A stretch of DNA of 64,000 nucleotides from Alteromonas macleodii ATCC 27126 (GCF_000172635.2 NC_018632.1:2542001-2606000), one strand, 5' to 3'. Positions 35,594-44,505 are shown, numbered from the stretch's first letter. Notes: generated by a model not told the origin, from the letters alone. A program made the numbers and translations.

Positions 35594-36517
35594 ATGCTGA
35601 AATCTACGTTAGAACAATGGCGAATGTTCAAAGCCGTCGTCGATGCAGGCGGCTTTAATCAAGCTGCTGCTGAAGTTCACAAAAGTCAATCGAGCGTTCA
35701 CCACGCGGTTCAAAAGCTTGAAAACGCCATTGGTGTGTCGTTGTTTGAGAATATTGGACGTAAAGTCCAGCTTTCGCCGAAAGGCGAACTTATGTATCGC
35801 CGTGCCTCTTTTTTGCTGAGCGAAGCACACAAGCTCGAGGCCGTTGCCAATAGCCTTCAATCTGGCACAGAAACAACTTTACGCATAGCGGTGGATATTA
35901 TTTTTCCGTCTGAATTGCTTTATAACGTGCTAGCGAAAGTTTCTGCTGAGTTTCCGCTGCTTCGTATCGAGATAGAAGAAACTGTGCTCAGTGGCGCAAA
36001 TTCACTTTTGAGCAATGGTAAAGTTGATTTAGGCATCTCTCCTTTCGTATTTCCAAATGGTTTTAGCGAAGACTTGTGCGAAATTGAGTTTGCAGCTGTC
36101 GCTCACGCCGACCATCCACTACACCAATTAGATAGAACGCTCACACTGGAAGACTTAAAAGCGCATCGTCAAATTGTGGTAAGGGATTCATCCGCGGAAC
36201 GTAAAGCTGATGTGGGCTGGTTAGGTGCAGAGCAACGCTGGACCGTAAGCCACGTTAGAACGTCATTAGATGTTATTGCTCAGGGGTTGGGTTTTGCGTG
36301 GCTGCCTATAGCAATAATTAAAGATGAGCTTGAAGACGGTACACTCGTTCCCCTTCCCCTGGATAATAATGCAGCATTGCGTAAGGCGCTCCTTTATCTG
36401 TCTTTTGAAGACGGCGATACGTTGGGGCCAGCTGCCCGTGCTTTTATTGGTGAGCTACGATATCAAACAATGAACCTTCCATCGTCAGATTTTATGCTCG
36501 ATTCGTGTACTGAGTAG
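35594..36517 (+). CDS. LysR-family transcriptional regulator
   Basis: A 307-residue LysR protein: winged helix about 5-65 (FKAVVDAGGFNQAAAEVHKSQSSVHHAVQKLE) and an effector domain from about 90 to 295 (LRIAVDIIFPSELL, GLGFAWLPIAII). The target genes cannot be read from sequence. It lies 56 bp after the rhodanese gene on the same strand, so it may share that transcript. It is convergent with the ExoD-like gene. Confidence 0.88.
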   Translation: MLKSTLEQWRMFKAVVDAGGFNQAAAEVHKSQSSVHHAVQKLENAIGVSLFENIGRKVQLSPKGELMYRRASFLLSEAHKLEAVANSLQSGTETTLRIAVDIIFPSELLYNVLAKVSAEFPLLRIEIEETVLSGANSLLSNGKVDLGISPFVFPNGFSEDLCEIEFAAVAHADHPLHQLDRTLTLEDLKAHRQIVVRDSSAERKADVGWLGAEQRWTVSHVRTSLDVIAQGLGFAWLPIAIIKDELEDGTLVPLPLDNNAALRKALLYLSFEDGDTLGPAARAFIGELRYQTMNLPSSDFMLDSCTE

Positions 36518-36525
36518 TTTGACCA

Positions 36526-37131
36526 TCAGCTTAGAGCGACTGCAAGGCGTTCAAATCCAAGTATAAAGCCAAATAGCGATAATGAAACACCAACTAACGC
36601 CACAGCACCATCGTCTGTGGCCATGCCTATTGCCATAATAAAAACAGCAAAAGCGGGAATAAGGCCCATAAAGGGAATAAGCTCCAGAGGAATCATTACA
36701 AGTCCGCAACCTGCACAACATAATGCGATGAGTGATCTGAACACAGGCTGGCGCATGAAAAAACACCGAGGAACTAAAAAGCGGTCTACGCGTACTGCAT
36801 ACGGTTTAACCTTTTCGACAATGTAGCGAAGCTGAACGGCGTCACAGTTTAGTTGCATCACTTTTTGCGGTAACCAAGGATGCCTACGACCGAGTAAAAT
36901 TTGCAACGCGATGAGTAAAATTGTCCCACCCGCTAAAGATGGGATCCCAGGGATGGCCCCAATCGGTGTGCAAGCGATAAAAGATGGCAGCGCCAACATT
37001 GGTCCAAAGCCTCTTTTCTCCATCACATCCCAAAACTCAGCAAACTCGAACGTATCTTGTCTTGCTCGCGGCTGCATTTTCCCCAACAACTCGTACAAGG
37101 TCATTGATCTTACAGCTGTTTTTCCCCACAT
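36526..37131 (-). CDS. ExoD-family inner-membrane protein
   Basis: About 201 residues. The ExoD pattern is seen in LGKMQPRARQDTFEFAEFWD, GFGPMLALPSFIACTPIGAIPGIPS and LGRRHPWLP, then several C-terminal membrane helices. ExoD affects exopolysaccharide production in rhizobia, though the biochemical role is not known. ATG 37131 has AAAGGA seven bases upstream; the extra 38 codons of the longer frame are not credible. It is convergent with a LysR gene with only a 5-bp gap, so transcripts must overlap. Confidence 0.82.
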   Translation of the reverse strand: MWGKTAVRSMTLYELLGKMQPRARQDTFEFAEFWDVMEKRGFGPMLALPSFIACTPIGAIPGIPSLAGGTILLIALQILLGRRHPWLPQKVMQLNCDAVQLRYIVEKVKPYAVRVDRFLVPRCFFMRQPVFRSLIALCCAGCGLVMIPLELIPFMGLIPAFAVFIMAIGMATDDGAVALVGVSLSLFGFILGFERLAVALS

Positions 37132-37676
37132 CTTCAATTCCTTTGATATCACCTTACCAGCGAACGTCGCATTAATCAGACGGGCTCCTCGCCTAATTAA
37201 TATACATTTCTTGCACCTACTCGATTTGCCATAGTGAGATTGCAAGTAACCTTAGACAGGCAAATCGTGCGAAAAATATGCCATCGATTGCATGTGACGG
37301 TGTGTTGAAGACAGGAATACTTTTTGCAAATGCCCCTGATAAGTAGAATAAAATCACCTAATAAAACAAAGACAGATATAGACATTCTGTACTTTAGTGC
37401 GATGTGTACCGCTGATCGCAAAGAGTTGATAAATTAGAAGAACTAGCGCAACCGACTATCCCTGGCATCTAGGCAAATGTTCAAGATTTCCGGGTTGCTT
37501 GAAGCGCTTAGATATTTTCCGATGCGCTTACGCTTTATCAATTTAAACCAGCGTATAAATAAACTTTAAATATGCGCTTTAGCATTCAGTTGTTAGTAGC
37601 GTATGATAAAACTATAACATTGATTCTATTCCATATTTTTTCTGGATAGGAAACGAAAGAAGAGAGGGACATCCAC
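37132..37676. other. Intergenic region before the signalling cluster
   Basis: About 545 bp without a credible gene. A 9-bp inverted repeat, CGATTTGCC (37222-37230) and GGCAAATCG (37259-37267), lies near the ExoD side. The 150 bp before the regulator GTG are AT-rich. No -24/-12 element with the right spacing was found here, so the regulator is probably not itself sigma-54 dependent. Confidence 0.5.
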
Positions 37677-39008
37677 GTGCTTACCGTACTTTTAGTTGAT
37701 GACGACGCCGAGTTCACAGAAGTAGCTTGTACTATCATCGAATTTCTTGGCCACGAAGTACTTACCGCTGCCACACTCAAAGAAGCCCGCGACTGGTTAG
37801 AGAAAGAAACCTTTGACCATGTACTGCTTGATTTCATGCTACCCGATGGAAGCGGCGCGCACTTGTTCAATGAATTAGATGCACTTCCTAAGCGCCCTCG
37901 CGTTACTTTGATAACGGGTCACCCTTCTGTGAAAAGCGTGATAAAGGGTCTGTGTGGCCCCACGGTCGACTACCTTGTTAAGCCAATTCAACGGGAGGAA
38001 ATAGAGGCCGTATTAAGTCAAAAGCCAAAAGAAAAAGCACCTGCACAAGAAAAAATAGAGAAACATTTTGACTTGCTGATTGGTGAATCACCAATTATGA
38101 AAGAGCTCTACAAGCTGATTTCTAGAGTGAGTAAAACCAGCGCTAACGTAATGCTGCTTGGTGAAAGCGGTGTAGGTAAAGAAGTGGTGGCTGCCGCAAT
38201 TCATCGTGCTTCAGAAAGTGAAGGTCCCTATATTGCAACCAACTGTGGTGCATTCTCAAAAGAACTAATAGGTAGCGAACTTTTCGGTCACGAAAAAGGA
38301 GCATTTACCGGCGCTGTAGGACGTAAAGAAGGTGTTTTCGAACAAGCTGAGGGCGGCACGCTCTTTTTGGACGAAATCACAGAAATGCCCATTGATATGC
38401 AGCCCAACTTACTCCGCGTTTTAGAAAACAAGGTTGTTATTCGTGTGGGCGGAACGAAGACCATCCCGGTGAGCTGCCGCGTTGTATCTGCCACGAACCG
38501 AACAATGGAAGAGATTGCGCAAAGCAAAGTACTGCGCGAAGACATCTACTTCAGACTTGCGGTGTTCCCAATCACCATTCCTCCGCTACGTGAAAGAAAG
38601 GAAGATATTCCATTACTAGCAAAAACCTTTATTGCTGAATTCAATAAAGATAATGGCTCGCAATTTAAGTGGGAAGATAGTCAACTCGATACGTTACAAG
38701 CCTACGACTGGCCCGGTAACGTGCGTGAACTAAGACACTTTGTGCATCGCGCTGCCATTATGAGCGACCCTGAAAAGAGTGAGATTGAATTACCAAAAAC
38801 CATTGAGTCACCATTTGCTCAAAAACAGAGTACGACACCGGCACTTCAAGCCGGTAGAACCATTGAAGACGTGGAAAAAGAGCTAATTTATGCCACGTTG
38901 GAAAAAGTGAATGGCAATAAGACCACCGCAGCAGAAATGCTGGGAATTAGTACGAAAACGCTTTACAACCGTCTTCATGCATATGGTGACTTAAGTAAAG
39001 ACGACTAA
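37677..39008 (+). CDS. NtrC-family response regulator (REC-AAA+-HTH)
   Basis: The 443-residue protein has a receiver (phospho-Asp52 in LLDFMLPDGSG, Lys102 in LVKPI), then a sigma-54 AAA+ domain: Walker A GESGVGKE (162-169), GAFTGA loop 208-213, Walker B FLDEITEMP. A Fis-type HTH follows (KTTAAEMLGISTKTLYNRLH). The intact GAFTGA means it can remodel sigma-54 polymerase when phosphorylated. The start is GTG with GAGAGGGA seven bases ahead. It heads a run of five signalling genes and lies 4.6 kb before a good sigma-54 promoter at 43561; that promoter is its likely local target. Confidence 0.93.
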   Translation: MLTVLLVDDDAEFTEVACTIIEFLGHEVLTAATLKEARDWLEKETFDHVLLDFMLPDGSGAHLFNELDALPKRPRVTLITGHPSVKSVIKGLCGPTVDYLVKPIQREEIEAVLSQKPKEKAPAQEKIEKHFDLLIGESPIMKELYKLISRVSKTSANVMLLGESGVGKEVVAAAIHRASESEGPYIATNCGAFSKELIGSELFGHEKGAFTGAVGRKEGVFEQAEGGTLFLDEITEMPIDMQPNLLRVLENKVVIRVGGTKTIPVSCRVVSATNRTMEEIAQSKVLREDIYFRLAVFPITIPPLRERKEDIPLLAKTFIAEFNKDNGSQFKWEDSQLDTLQAYDWPGNVRELRHFVHRAAIMSDPEKSEIELPKTIESPFAQKQSTTPALQAGRTIEDVEKELIYATLEKVNGNKTTAAEMLGISTKTLYNRLHAYGDLSKDD

Positions 39009-39024
39009 GTAAGAGGTATTCGGC

Positions 39025-39249
39025 ATGACTAGCGAAGAATTTTCTCGACTAAGTGTTTATGTGCATGATGCACGCAAACCATTAAACAGAATATCAATGC
39101 AAGCTGAGCTAGTAAAAATGGCATTAAACGGTGACGTTCCACCTGAAAAGGCATTGGTGGCGTTGGATAAAATAATAAGCAGTGCTAAAGACTGCAGCCA
39201 TACTCTTGCTGAAATGACATCAGAGTTAAGTGGCAATGTTTCGGATTAA
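39025..39249 (+). CDS. Stand-alone histidine-kinase DHp hairpin protein
   Basis: Only 74 residues. VHDARKPLNRISMQAELVKM has the H-box form of a HisKA dimerisation/phosphotransfer helix with His14 followed by Asp, and the second helix (LVALDKIISSAKDCSHTLAEM) completes a two-helix hairpin. There is no ATP-binding domain, receiver or sensor. It lies 16 bp after the sigma-54 regulator and 4 bp before the CHASE3 kinase, so it is surely co-expressed. It could act as a phosphate shuttle like Spo0B, or as a decoy/inhibitor or dimer partner of the kinase. The reading is from pattern only. Confidence 0.7.
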   Translation: MTSEEFSRLSVYVHDARKPLNRISMQAELVKMALNGDVPPEKALVALDKIISSAKDCSHTLAEMTSELSGNVSD

Positions 39250-39253
39250 GTAA

Positions 39254-40768
39254 ATGATTACTAAAGTATTGTCTTCACTATACAGTTGGATAATTTTAGT
39301 TGTTCTGGTCATTATTGTAATAACTGCTAATTCATTTTACGTAGTTAGTACATTGAATGACCTTTCTGCTCTGGAAGCGCGGCTGTTCACTACGAACCGT
39401 GTTATCAATGCAGTTAACCGCCTTCACGTTGCTGTACTTCGCGTGGAGTCTGGTCAGCGCGGCTATATGCTAACTGGCGATGAAGAATATCTTACCGACT
39501 ACACCGAAACGTTAAGCGTAATCGGCGAATTAATGGATGAGGTAGAAGTAAGCTCCTTCTCTTCAGATATTAACGACCAGTCCATCCGCATCGAAGAACT
39601 TTTGTCTTTAACCAAAGCAAAAATCAATGAAGTCATTGAAGTAGTTGAGCTGTATAAAGAAGGGAAAGAGCAACAAGCTGTCATTTTAGTGAATAGCGAT
39701 AAGGGTATAAAACTCTACAAACAGTTTGAAACCTTATTTAGAGAAATCGACGGTTCAGAACGAGATATGCAAGGCACGCATTTAGCCAACTTAATGAGCC
39801 TAAGAAGGGACTCCGTTAATACGCTGATCATTTCCTCTGCAACGACTCTGCTACTGATTATTACGGTATTTTTATTGCTCAAAATAAATTCCCGTGAGCA
39901 TGAGAAATACCAAGCTGATCTAGAGTCTGTTAACGAAGATCTAGAATCTCGGATAGCAGATAGAACGCAAGAGTTAAGTGTTTATTCAGACGAATTAGCA
40001 CGAAGTAATAGAGAGTTGGAAGATTTTGCCTTTGTGGCGTCACACGATCTTCAAGAACCATTAAGAAAAATTCGGGCATTTGGTAACCGCTTAGAATCGG
40101 GCTACAACGACGTGATAGACGAACGAGGCAAAGATTATCTTGCGCGCATGCTCAATGCAGCAGAGCGGATGTCCATGCTTATTTCAGACCTTCTCGCCTT
40201 TTCTCGCGTTTCCACACGAGGTAAAGAGTTTGACGACGTTAATCTAGACACCGTAGTGGATAGCATCATGGGCGATTTGGAAATCGCTATCGATGAAAAG
40301 TCTGCGCAAATACATGTTAGCGATATGCCGACTATTCGCGGTGACAAATCGCAATTAGAGCAGCTGTTTTTAAACTTAGTGTCTAACGCACTGAAATTTC
40401 AGAGCGAGGGCGTGAGGCCAGAAGTAACGATATCTGCAAGGGACGCGACGGAAGAAGAAACGAAAGACATTCTGCTTGCTGAAGAATATGACTGGACAAA
40501 AATCACCGTATCAGACAACGGTATAGGGTTCGAGCAATCGTTTGCTGAAAAAATATTTGCCCCTTTCCAACGCCTTCACGGTAGAAGTGAATACAAAGGT
40601 ACGGGGATTGGGCTTGCCGTTTGTCGTCGTATTGTAGAACGGCACAACGGTCAAATAACCGCAGTTAGTTCTCCCGGAAAAGGGGCAACGTTCTCGATAA
40701 TAATACCCAAAAATAGTGAACCGTTTGGTTCTAGCAACAATAATGGAGAAGCACACAATGACGCGTAA
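39254..40768 (+). CDS. CHASE3 sensor histidine kinase
   Basis: The 504-residue kinase has a first membrane helix (about 10-32), a periplasmic CHASE3 domain (about 40-185; ESGQRGYMLTGDEEYL is typical), a second helix (190-210), a coiled coil and HisKA with His264 (FVASHDLQEPLRKI). A HATPase_c domain follows with the N box (NLVSNALKF), G1 (DNGIGF) and GTGIGLAVCRRI. Phytochrome/bacteriophytochrome-type kinases of this form often pair with Rcp1-like regulators, and such a gene overlaps its 3' end by 11 bp. The signal is unknown. Confidence 0.92.
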   Translation: MITKVLSSLYSWIILVVLVIIVITANSFYVVSTLNDLSALEARLFTTNRVINAVNRLHVAVLRVESGQRGYMLTGDEEYLTDYTETLSVIGELMDEVEVSSFSSDINDQSIRIEELLSLTKAKINEVIEVVELYKEGKEQQAVILVNSDKGIKLYKQFETLFREIDGSERDMQGTHLANLMSLRRDSVNTLIISSATTLLLIITVFLLLKINSREHEKYQADLESVNEDLESRIADRTQELSVYSDELARSNRELEDFAFVASHDLQEPLRKIRAFGNRLESGYNDVIDERGKDYLARMLNAAERMSMLISDLLAFSRVSTRGKEFDDVNLDTVVDSIMGDLEIAIDEKSAQIHVSDMPTIRGDKSQLEQLFLNLVSNALKFQSEGVRPEVTISARDATEEETKDILLAEEYDWTKITVSDNGIGFEQSFAEKIFAPFQRLHGRSEYKGTGIGLAVCRRIVERHNGQITAVSSPGKGATFSIIIPKNSEPFGSSNNNGEAHNDA

Positions 40769-41210
40769 ACAAACTCAGCCTATCAATATACTTATGGCGG
40801 ACGATGACGAAGACGACCGCCTACTTACGGTTGACGCGCTCAAAGAGAGCCGCGTTCTAAACAATCTGTTTTGTGTTGAAGATGGCGTTGAATTATTAGA
40901 GTTTCTTCGACATGAAGGTAAATATACAGATCCTGCATCGGCACCGCGACCTAGTCTTATTTTACTGGATTTAAATATGCCAAGAAAAGACGGTAGAGAG
41001 GCGCTGCAAGAACTGAAAAACGACCCCAAGCTTCGCAGTATCCCAGTGGTAATTCTCACCACCTCTAAAGAAGAGGAAGATATGCTTCGCGGTTATGATC
41101 TAGGTTGCGCATCTTACATTACAAAACCAGTGAACTTTGAAGGATTGGTTGAACTAATGCGCGCGCTCGGACGTTACTGGATAGAGTTCGTAGAATTACC
41201 ACACGAGTAA
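40758..41210 (+). CDS. Rcp1-like single-domain response regulator
   Basis: A 150-residue receiver with no output domain. It has MADDDEDDRLLT at the acidic site, phospho-Asp71 in LILLDLNMPRKDG, VVILTTSKEEEDM, and Lys in ITKPVNF. Rcp1-type proteins accept phosphate from phytochrome-like kinases and act as shuttles. Its ATG at 40758 has GGAG nine bases ahead and lies inside the kinase gene's end, an 11-bp overlap that implies translational coupling. It probably receives phosphate from the CHASE3 kinase. Confidence 0.9.
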   Translation: MTRKQTQPINILMADDDEDDRLLTVDALKESRVLNNLFCVEDGVELLEFLRHEGKYTDPASAPRPSLILLDLNMPRKDGREALQELKNDPKLRSIPVVILTTSKEEEDMLRGYDLGCASYITKPVNFEGLVELMRALGRYWIEFVELPHE

Positions 41211-41298
41211 ACAAATAAGGGTTAGTTGAATTTTTGACAACCCAAACATGTTACTCAATAAAATTTCAAAAATACCGCATCGGTAAACGAGGTACTAG

Positions 41299-43383
41299 AT
41301 GTCAGAGGTAATAAAAATTTTATTGGTAGAGGATGATGAAGATGATTACTTCTTAACCTCTGACTATCTAGCACAGTGCGAGTCACCTACGTTTGAGTTG
41401 ACGTGGGTGACGAATAGCTTAGACGCAGTAGAGGTACTAAAGACACAAAGTTTCGACCTGTGTTTGTTAGATTACTTACTGGGTGCTGAGAACGCGATTG
41501 ATGTACTGGGTGTTTTAAAATCTAACCAATTCAATTTACCCGTGGTGATACTTACCGGACAGTCGGATGCTACGGTGGATGAAATGGTCATGCGAGCAGG
41601 TGCCGCAGACTATTTACAAAAATCTGAAATTGAATCACCGCGGTTTATGCGCACGATTAGATACGCCATGGTTCGCCGTGACATCGAGAACGAGCGAATT
41701 GAGCGAAACAAAGTAGAGCAAAAGAACAAGGCCAAAGATAAGTTCCTTGCGCATTTAGGGCATGAACTGCGCACCCCCCTCACCTCTATTCTTGGCTACA
41801 CCGAACTGCTTTTAGACGATGCGAGAAACAGCCCTTTTCAACAAGAGTTATCTATTATTCACTCTAATGGCAAGCACCTGTTAAGCCTACTCAATGATTT
41901 GCTAGACATGTCGCGGATAATGGCAGAGAAACTTGAACTCAACATTAAAGAAGTGAACTTAAGCGCGTTTTTGACGGATATTCACTCATTAATGCGTTTA
42001 AATGCCAAAGACAAAGGACTAAGCCTTAACGTTGTTTCAAAAACAAAAATACCAGAGTTTATACACACAGATCCTACCCGCCTGCGTCAGGTATTATTGA
42101 ACCTTATTTCGAATGCCGTGAAATTTACTGATAAGGGCAGTATCACGCTTACCATCTCTCTCGACGAGCCGTCTGAAAACGATTCGAGTCAAACACTGCT
42201 GCGGTTTTCTGTAGATGATACAGGTATCGGCATGCCGCCTGATAAGCTCATCAATATTTTTCAGCCTTTCGAACAAATAGAAGATGTGATGCGTGCCAAT
42301 CATGGCGGAGCAGGACTGGGACTTGCCATTTGTAAAGAGCTTGTCACTAAATTGGGCGGCGACATTGATGTTAAGTCTCGTTTGGGAGAAGGCAGCACGT
42401 TTACATTTGATATAAACCCTGGCGATGTTTGCGAGCAGCCTCGTGTAGATCTTGAATTAGGCCAAATTCAACCTGTCGAGTCTAGTAGCATCAATTTAAA
42501 CGTAACTGGACGCGTATTAATTGTTGATGACTTGCGAGAAATTCGACGCCTAACTGGCCACCTTGTGAGTCAATCTCAAGCTGACATTAGCTACGCTGAA
42601 AATGGCGTAAAAGCACTAGAAGCCGTTTTGCAGGCGGATGAACACAACCAGCCCTTCGATCTCGTTTTAATGGATATTCATATGCCAGTGATGAATGGCA
42701 TAGAAGCCCTACATGCGATTAGACGACATGGGCAGGATATCCCAGTGATTGCCGTGACAGCAGCAAGCCGCAAAGGCTTAAGAGAATCGTTAATTCGCGA
42801 AGGGTTTAACGACGTAATTGGAAAGCCCATTGACCGGTTTGCACTGGCTAACTTGCTTTCGCAATACCTTCCGCCAGGTAATCACGTAACATTTACCAAC
42901 GTGGAAGCCCAAGTTGCAGACATGCCAATGAACAAGCCGTATGCTCCAGAGGAAGAGACCGCTTATCGAGGGCTTGCAAACCCTGGGCAAGCAGAGCAGA
43001 AAATCCAGTCTACTGATTCAAATGGTAATTCAGATCAGCCTGCCAATAAGCACATACTTGTGATTGAAGACGATGAGGATGCGGCGGAGTTACTGCAATT
43101 GTTTCTTTCCCACTTAGGTCATACGGTCACTACTCAGTACAGCGGTGCTGAAGCATTACAGGCTGCAGAAAATCAAAGTTTCGATCACATTCTTATGGAC
43201 CTTACCCTTCCCGATTATAACGGTTACGACTTAGCGAGTGAGCTCAAGCAAAAGCTACCAGATGCCATTCTTACTATTGTAAGCGGTCACGAAGCGGACT
43301 CCGAAGCGATGACAACCATAGGGATCAACAGTGCATTGCTCAAACCTGTCACCAAAGACGATTTAGCCTCGGTAGTGGGCTGA
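41299..43383 (+). CDS. Hybrid kinase REC-HisKA-HATPase-REC-REC
   Basis: The 694-residue soluble protein starts with a receiver (Asp58 in CLLDYLLG), then HisKA with His155 (FLAHLGHELRTPLTSILG) and an ATPase domain (NLISNAVKF, DDTGIGMP, GGAGLGLAICKEL). Receivers two and three follow (LVLMDIHMPVMNG; HILMDLTLPDYNG). No membrane segment or sensor domain is present, so input must come through the N-terminal receiver, for example from the upstream CHASE3 kinase. It is the last of the signalling genes, 88 bp after the Rcp1-like gene. The layout suggests a multistep relay. Confidence 0.92.
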   Translation: MSEVIKILLVEDDEDDYFLTSDYLAQCESPTFELTWVTNSLDAVEVLKTQSFDLCLLDYLLGAENAIDVLGVLKSNQFNLPVVILTGQSDATVDEMVMRAGAADYLQKSEIESPRFMRTIRYAMVRRDIENERIERNKVEQKNKAKDKFLAHLGHELRTPLTSILGYTELLLDDARNSPFQQELSIIHSNGKHLLSLLNDLLDMSRIMAEKLELNIKEVNLSAFLTDIHSLMRLNAKDKGLSLNVVSKTKIPEFIHTDPTRLRQVLLNLISNAVKFTDKGSITLTISLDEPSENDSSQTLLRFSVDDTGIGMPPDKLINIFQPFEQIEDVMRANHGGAGLGLAICKELVTKLGGDIDVKSRLGEGSTFTFDINPGDVCEQPRVDLELGQIQPVESSSINLNVTGRVLIVDDLREIRRLTGHLVSQSQADISYAENGVKALEAVLQADEHNQPFDLVLMDIHMPVMNGIEALHAIRRHGQDIPVIAVTAASRKGLRESLIREGFNDVIGKPIDRFALANLLSQYLPPGNHVTFTNVEAQVADMPMNKPYAPEEETAYRGLANPGQAEQKIQSTDSNGNSDQPANKHILVIEDDEDAAELLQLFLSHLGHTVTTQYSGAEALQAAENQSFDHILMDLTLPDYNGYDLASELKQKLPDAILTIVSGHEADSEAMTTIGINSALLKPVTKDDLASVVG

Positions 43384-43560
43384 AAAGTTAATTTTATCGC
43401 TGCCAACCTGTACCGAATGTCGGAGGTTGAGCAGCGCATCATCAAGACCAAGAAAATATTACAGACGTAAGACACAACAGTGTGTGAGACTTGCACATAA
43501 GTACCTCACGCAACAATAGAAAAATAAAATTAAGCTATATAAAACAGTAAGATAATAGTT

Positions 43561-43576
43561 TGGTATACCAGTTGCA
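43561..43576 (+). promoter_or_regulatory. Sigma-54 (-24/-12) promoter
   Basis: TGGTATACCAGTTGCA matches the consensus TGGYAYR-N4-TTGCW at every constrained position, with exactly ten bases between GG (43562-43563) and GC (43574-43575). It lies 38 bp before the YqjD-like start codon, giving a leader of about 27 nt with AAGGAG near its end. About 75 bp further up, GTGTGAG (43482-43488) and CTCACGC (43505-43511) are near-complementary half-sites that could bind the enhancer protein. Confidence 0.75.
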
Positions 43577-43613
43577 GCTATCTATGTGAACCCAAAATAT
43601 TAAGGAGAGTATT

Positions 43614-43943
43614 ATGGCTACACAAGCTTCAGCTAAATCGCAAACAGTTAAACGTAACGGTACAAACGGCGTGGCTGAGCCGAGTCACCCAGTAACGGAT
43701 CAACTGAAAGATTCTCTTCATGCGTCAGTAGACAAGTTAGCAGACAGTGCAGGCATTGCAGAGGAAAACATTCGTCGCACTGCGACATCGTCTGCAGAGA
43801 ACATGTCAGCGAGAAAGCGTCTGGCACAGCAAAAATGGCAGGCGTCGAAAGTACGTAGATATGCCATTGAGAACCCAGTAGCGACAGCGGGTATCGCTTT
43901 CGCAGCAGGAATGTTAGTGACGTCACTTTTACGTAAGAAGTAA
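43614..43943 (+). CDS. YqjD/ElaB-like (DUF883) membrane-anchored protein
   Basis: The 109-residue protein is a helical coil with a C-terminal membrane helix and short basic end (ENPVATAGIAFAAGMLVTSLLRKK), the classic YqjD/ElaB/YgaM plan. In E. coli these tail-anchored proteins bind ribosomes at the inner membrane in stationary phase and respond to stress. AAGGAG precedes the ATG. It is the first gene after the sigma-54 promoter and leads a likely operon with YqjE- and YqjK-like genes, the same order as E. coli yqjD-yqjE-yqjK. Confidence 0.82.
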   Translation: MATQASAKSQTVKRNGTNGVAEPSHPVTDQLKDSLHASVDKLADSAGIAEENIRRTATSSAENMSARKRLAQQKWQASKVRRYAIENPVATAGIAFAAGMLVTSLLRKK

Positions 43944-43947
43944 TACG

Positions 43948-44505
43948 ATGACTGTACCAGATTTTCGAAGAGCAAATTTCAATTTGTGCACAGAAAATCC
44001 TTTTCGCCTGACGCCGCCCGCGGCGCAGGCGAATCCTAATGTTACGAGCAACGGTGACAATGCTAACGCTGCATCAGCAACCTCTGAACACTCTGCACAA
44101 TACAAGTCAACACAACAGAACAAGTCAACGCAACAGAATTACCCCGACCCATCGTTTTCGGATATCTTCTCGGCATTCTCCGAAGCATTGACCCAGCGAA
44201 AAGCGCAGGGTTTGGCATTTCTAGAGCTCACTAACAGTGAATTGATGCTCATTAAAAAGAGTTTCTTTGTTACAGTCTTTGCATGTCTAGCGGCATTTGC
44301 AGTGGGCACTGTATGTTGGCTCATTTTAAACATCGCCATTGGCGCTATACTTCATAGTGTGGGCGTTAGCTATGTGGTAGTTCCACTCCTGTTGTTGGTG
44401 TTCAACAGCATTGCGGCCTTTTGTTTATTTAAGCTTGCACAAAATGCATTCAATTACCTGAGCTTTAGCAGACTCATACAAACGTGGCGACGGGTTTTCG
44501 GATAG
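43948..44505 (+). CDS. YqjE-like membrane protein
   Basis: The 185-residue protein has a disordered Asn/Ser/Gln-rich first half containing two copies of an STQQNK-like unit, then SDIFSAFSEALTQRKAQGLAF and two membrane helices (about 105-130 and 135-160). The second part resembles YqjE/phage-holin-like superfamily III proteins of the yqjD operon. It starts 4 bp after the YqjD-like gene, so it is coupled to it. Function is unknown; a role at the inner membrane during stress is inferred from the operon. Confidence 0.72.
   Translation: MTVPDFRRANFNLCTENPFRLTPPAAQANPNVTSNGDNANAASATSEHSAQYKSTQQNKSTQQNYPDPSFSDIFSAFSEALTQRKAQGLAFLELTNSELMLIKKSFFVTVFACLAAFAVGTVCWLILNIAIGAILHSVGVSYVVVPLLLLVFNSIAAFCLFKLAQNAFNYLSFSRLIQTWRRVFG
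44102..44137 (+). repeat. 18-bp tandem repeat inside YqjE-like gene
   Basis: Two adjacent 18-base units, 44102-44119 and 44120-44137, differ by one base and keep the frame, encoding the repeated STQQN segment. Slippage could change the length of the disordered N-terminal part without breaking the gene. Confidence 0.75.

Noticed and set aside
37197..37421. 74-codon minus-strand frame in the gap before the signalling cluster
   Set aside because: No family, no ribosome site, and unusual composition; likely chance.
43561..43570. TGGTATACCA as a simple repressor palindrome
   Set aside because: The ten bases are palindromic, but the following TTGCA at exact -12 spacing makes the sigma-54 promoter reading better; a repressor site is not excluded.
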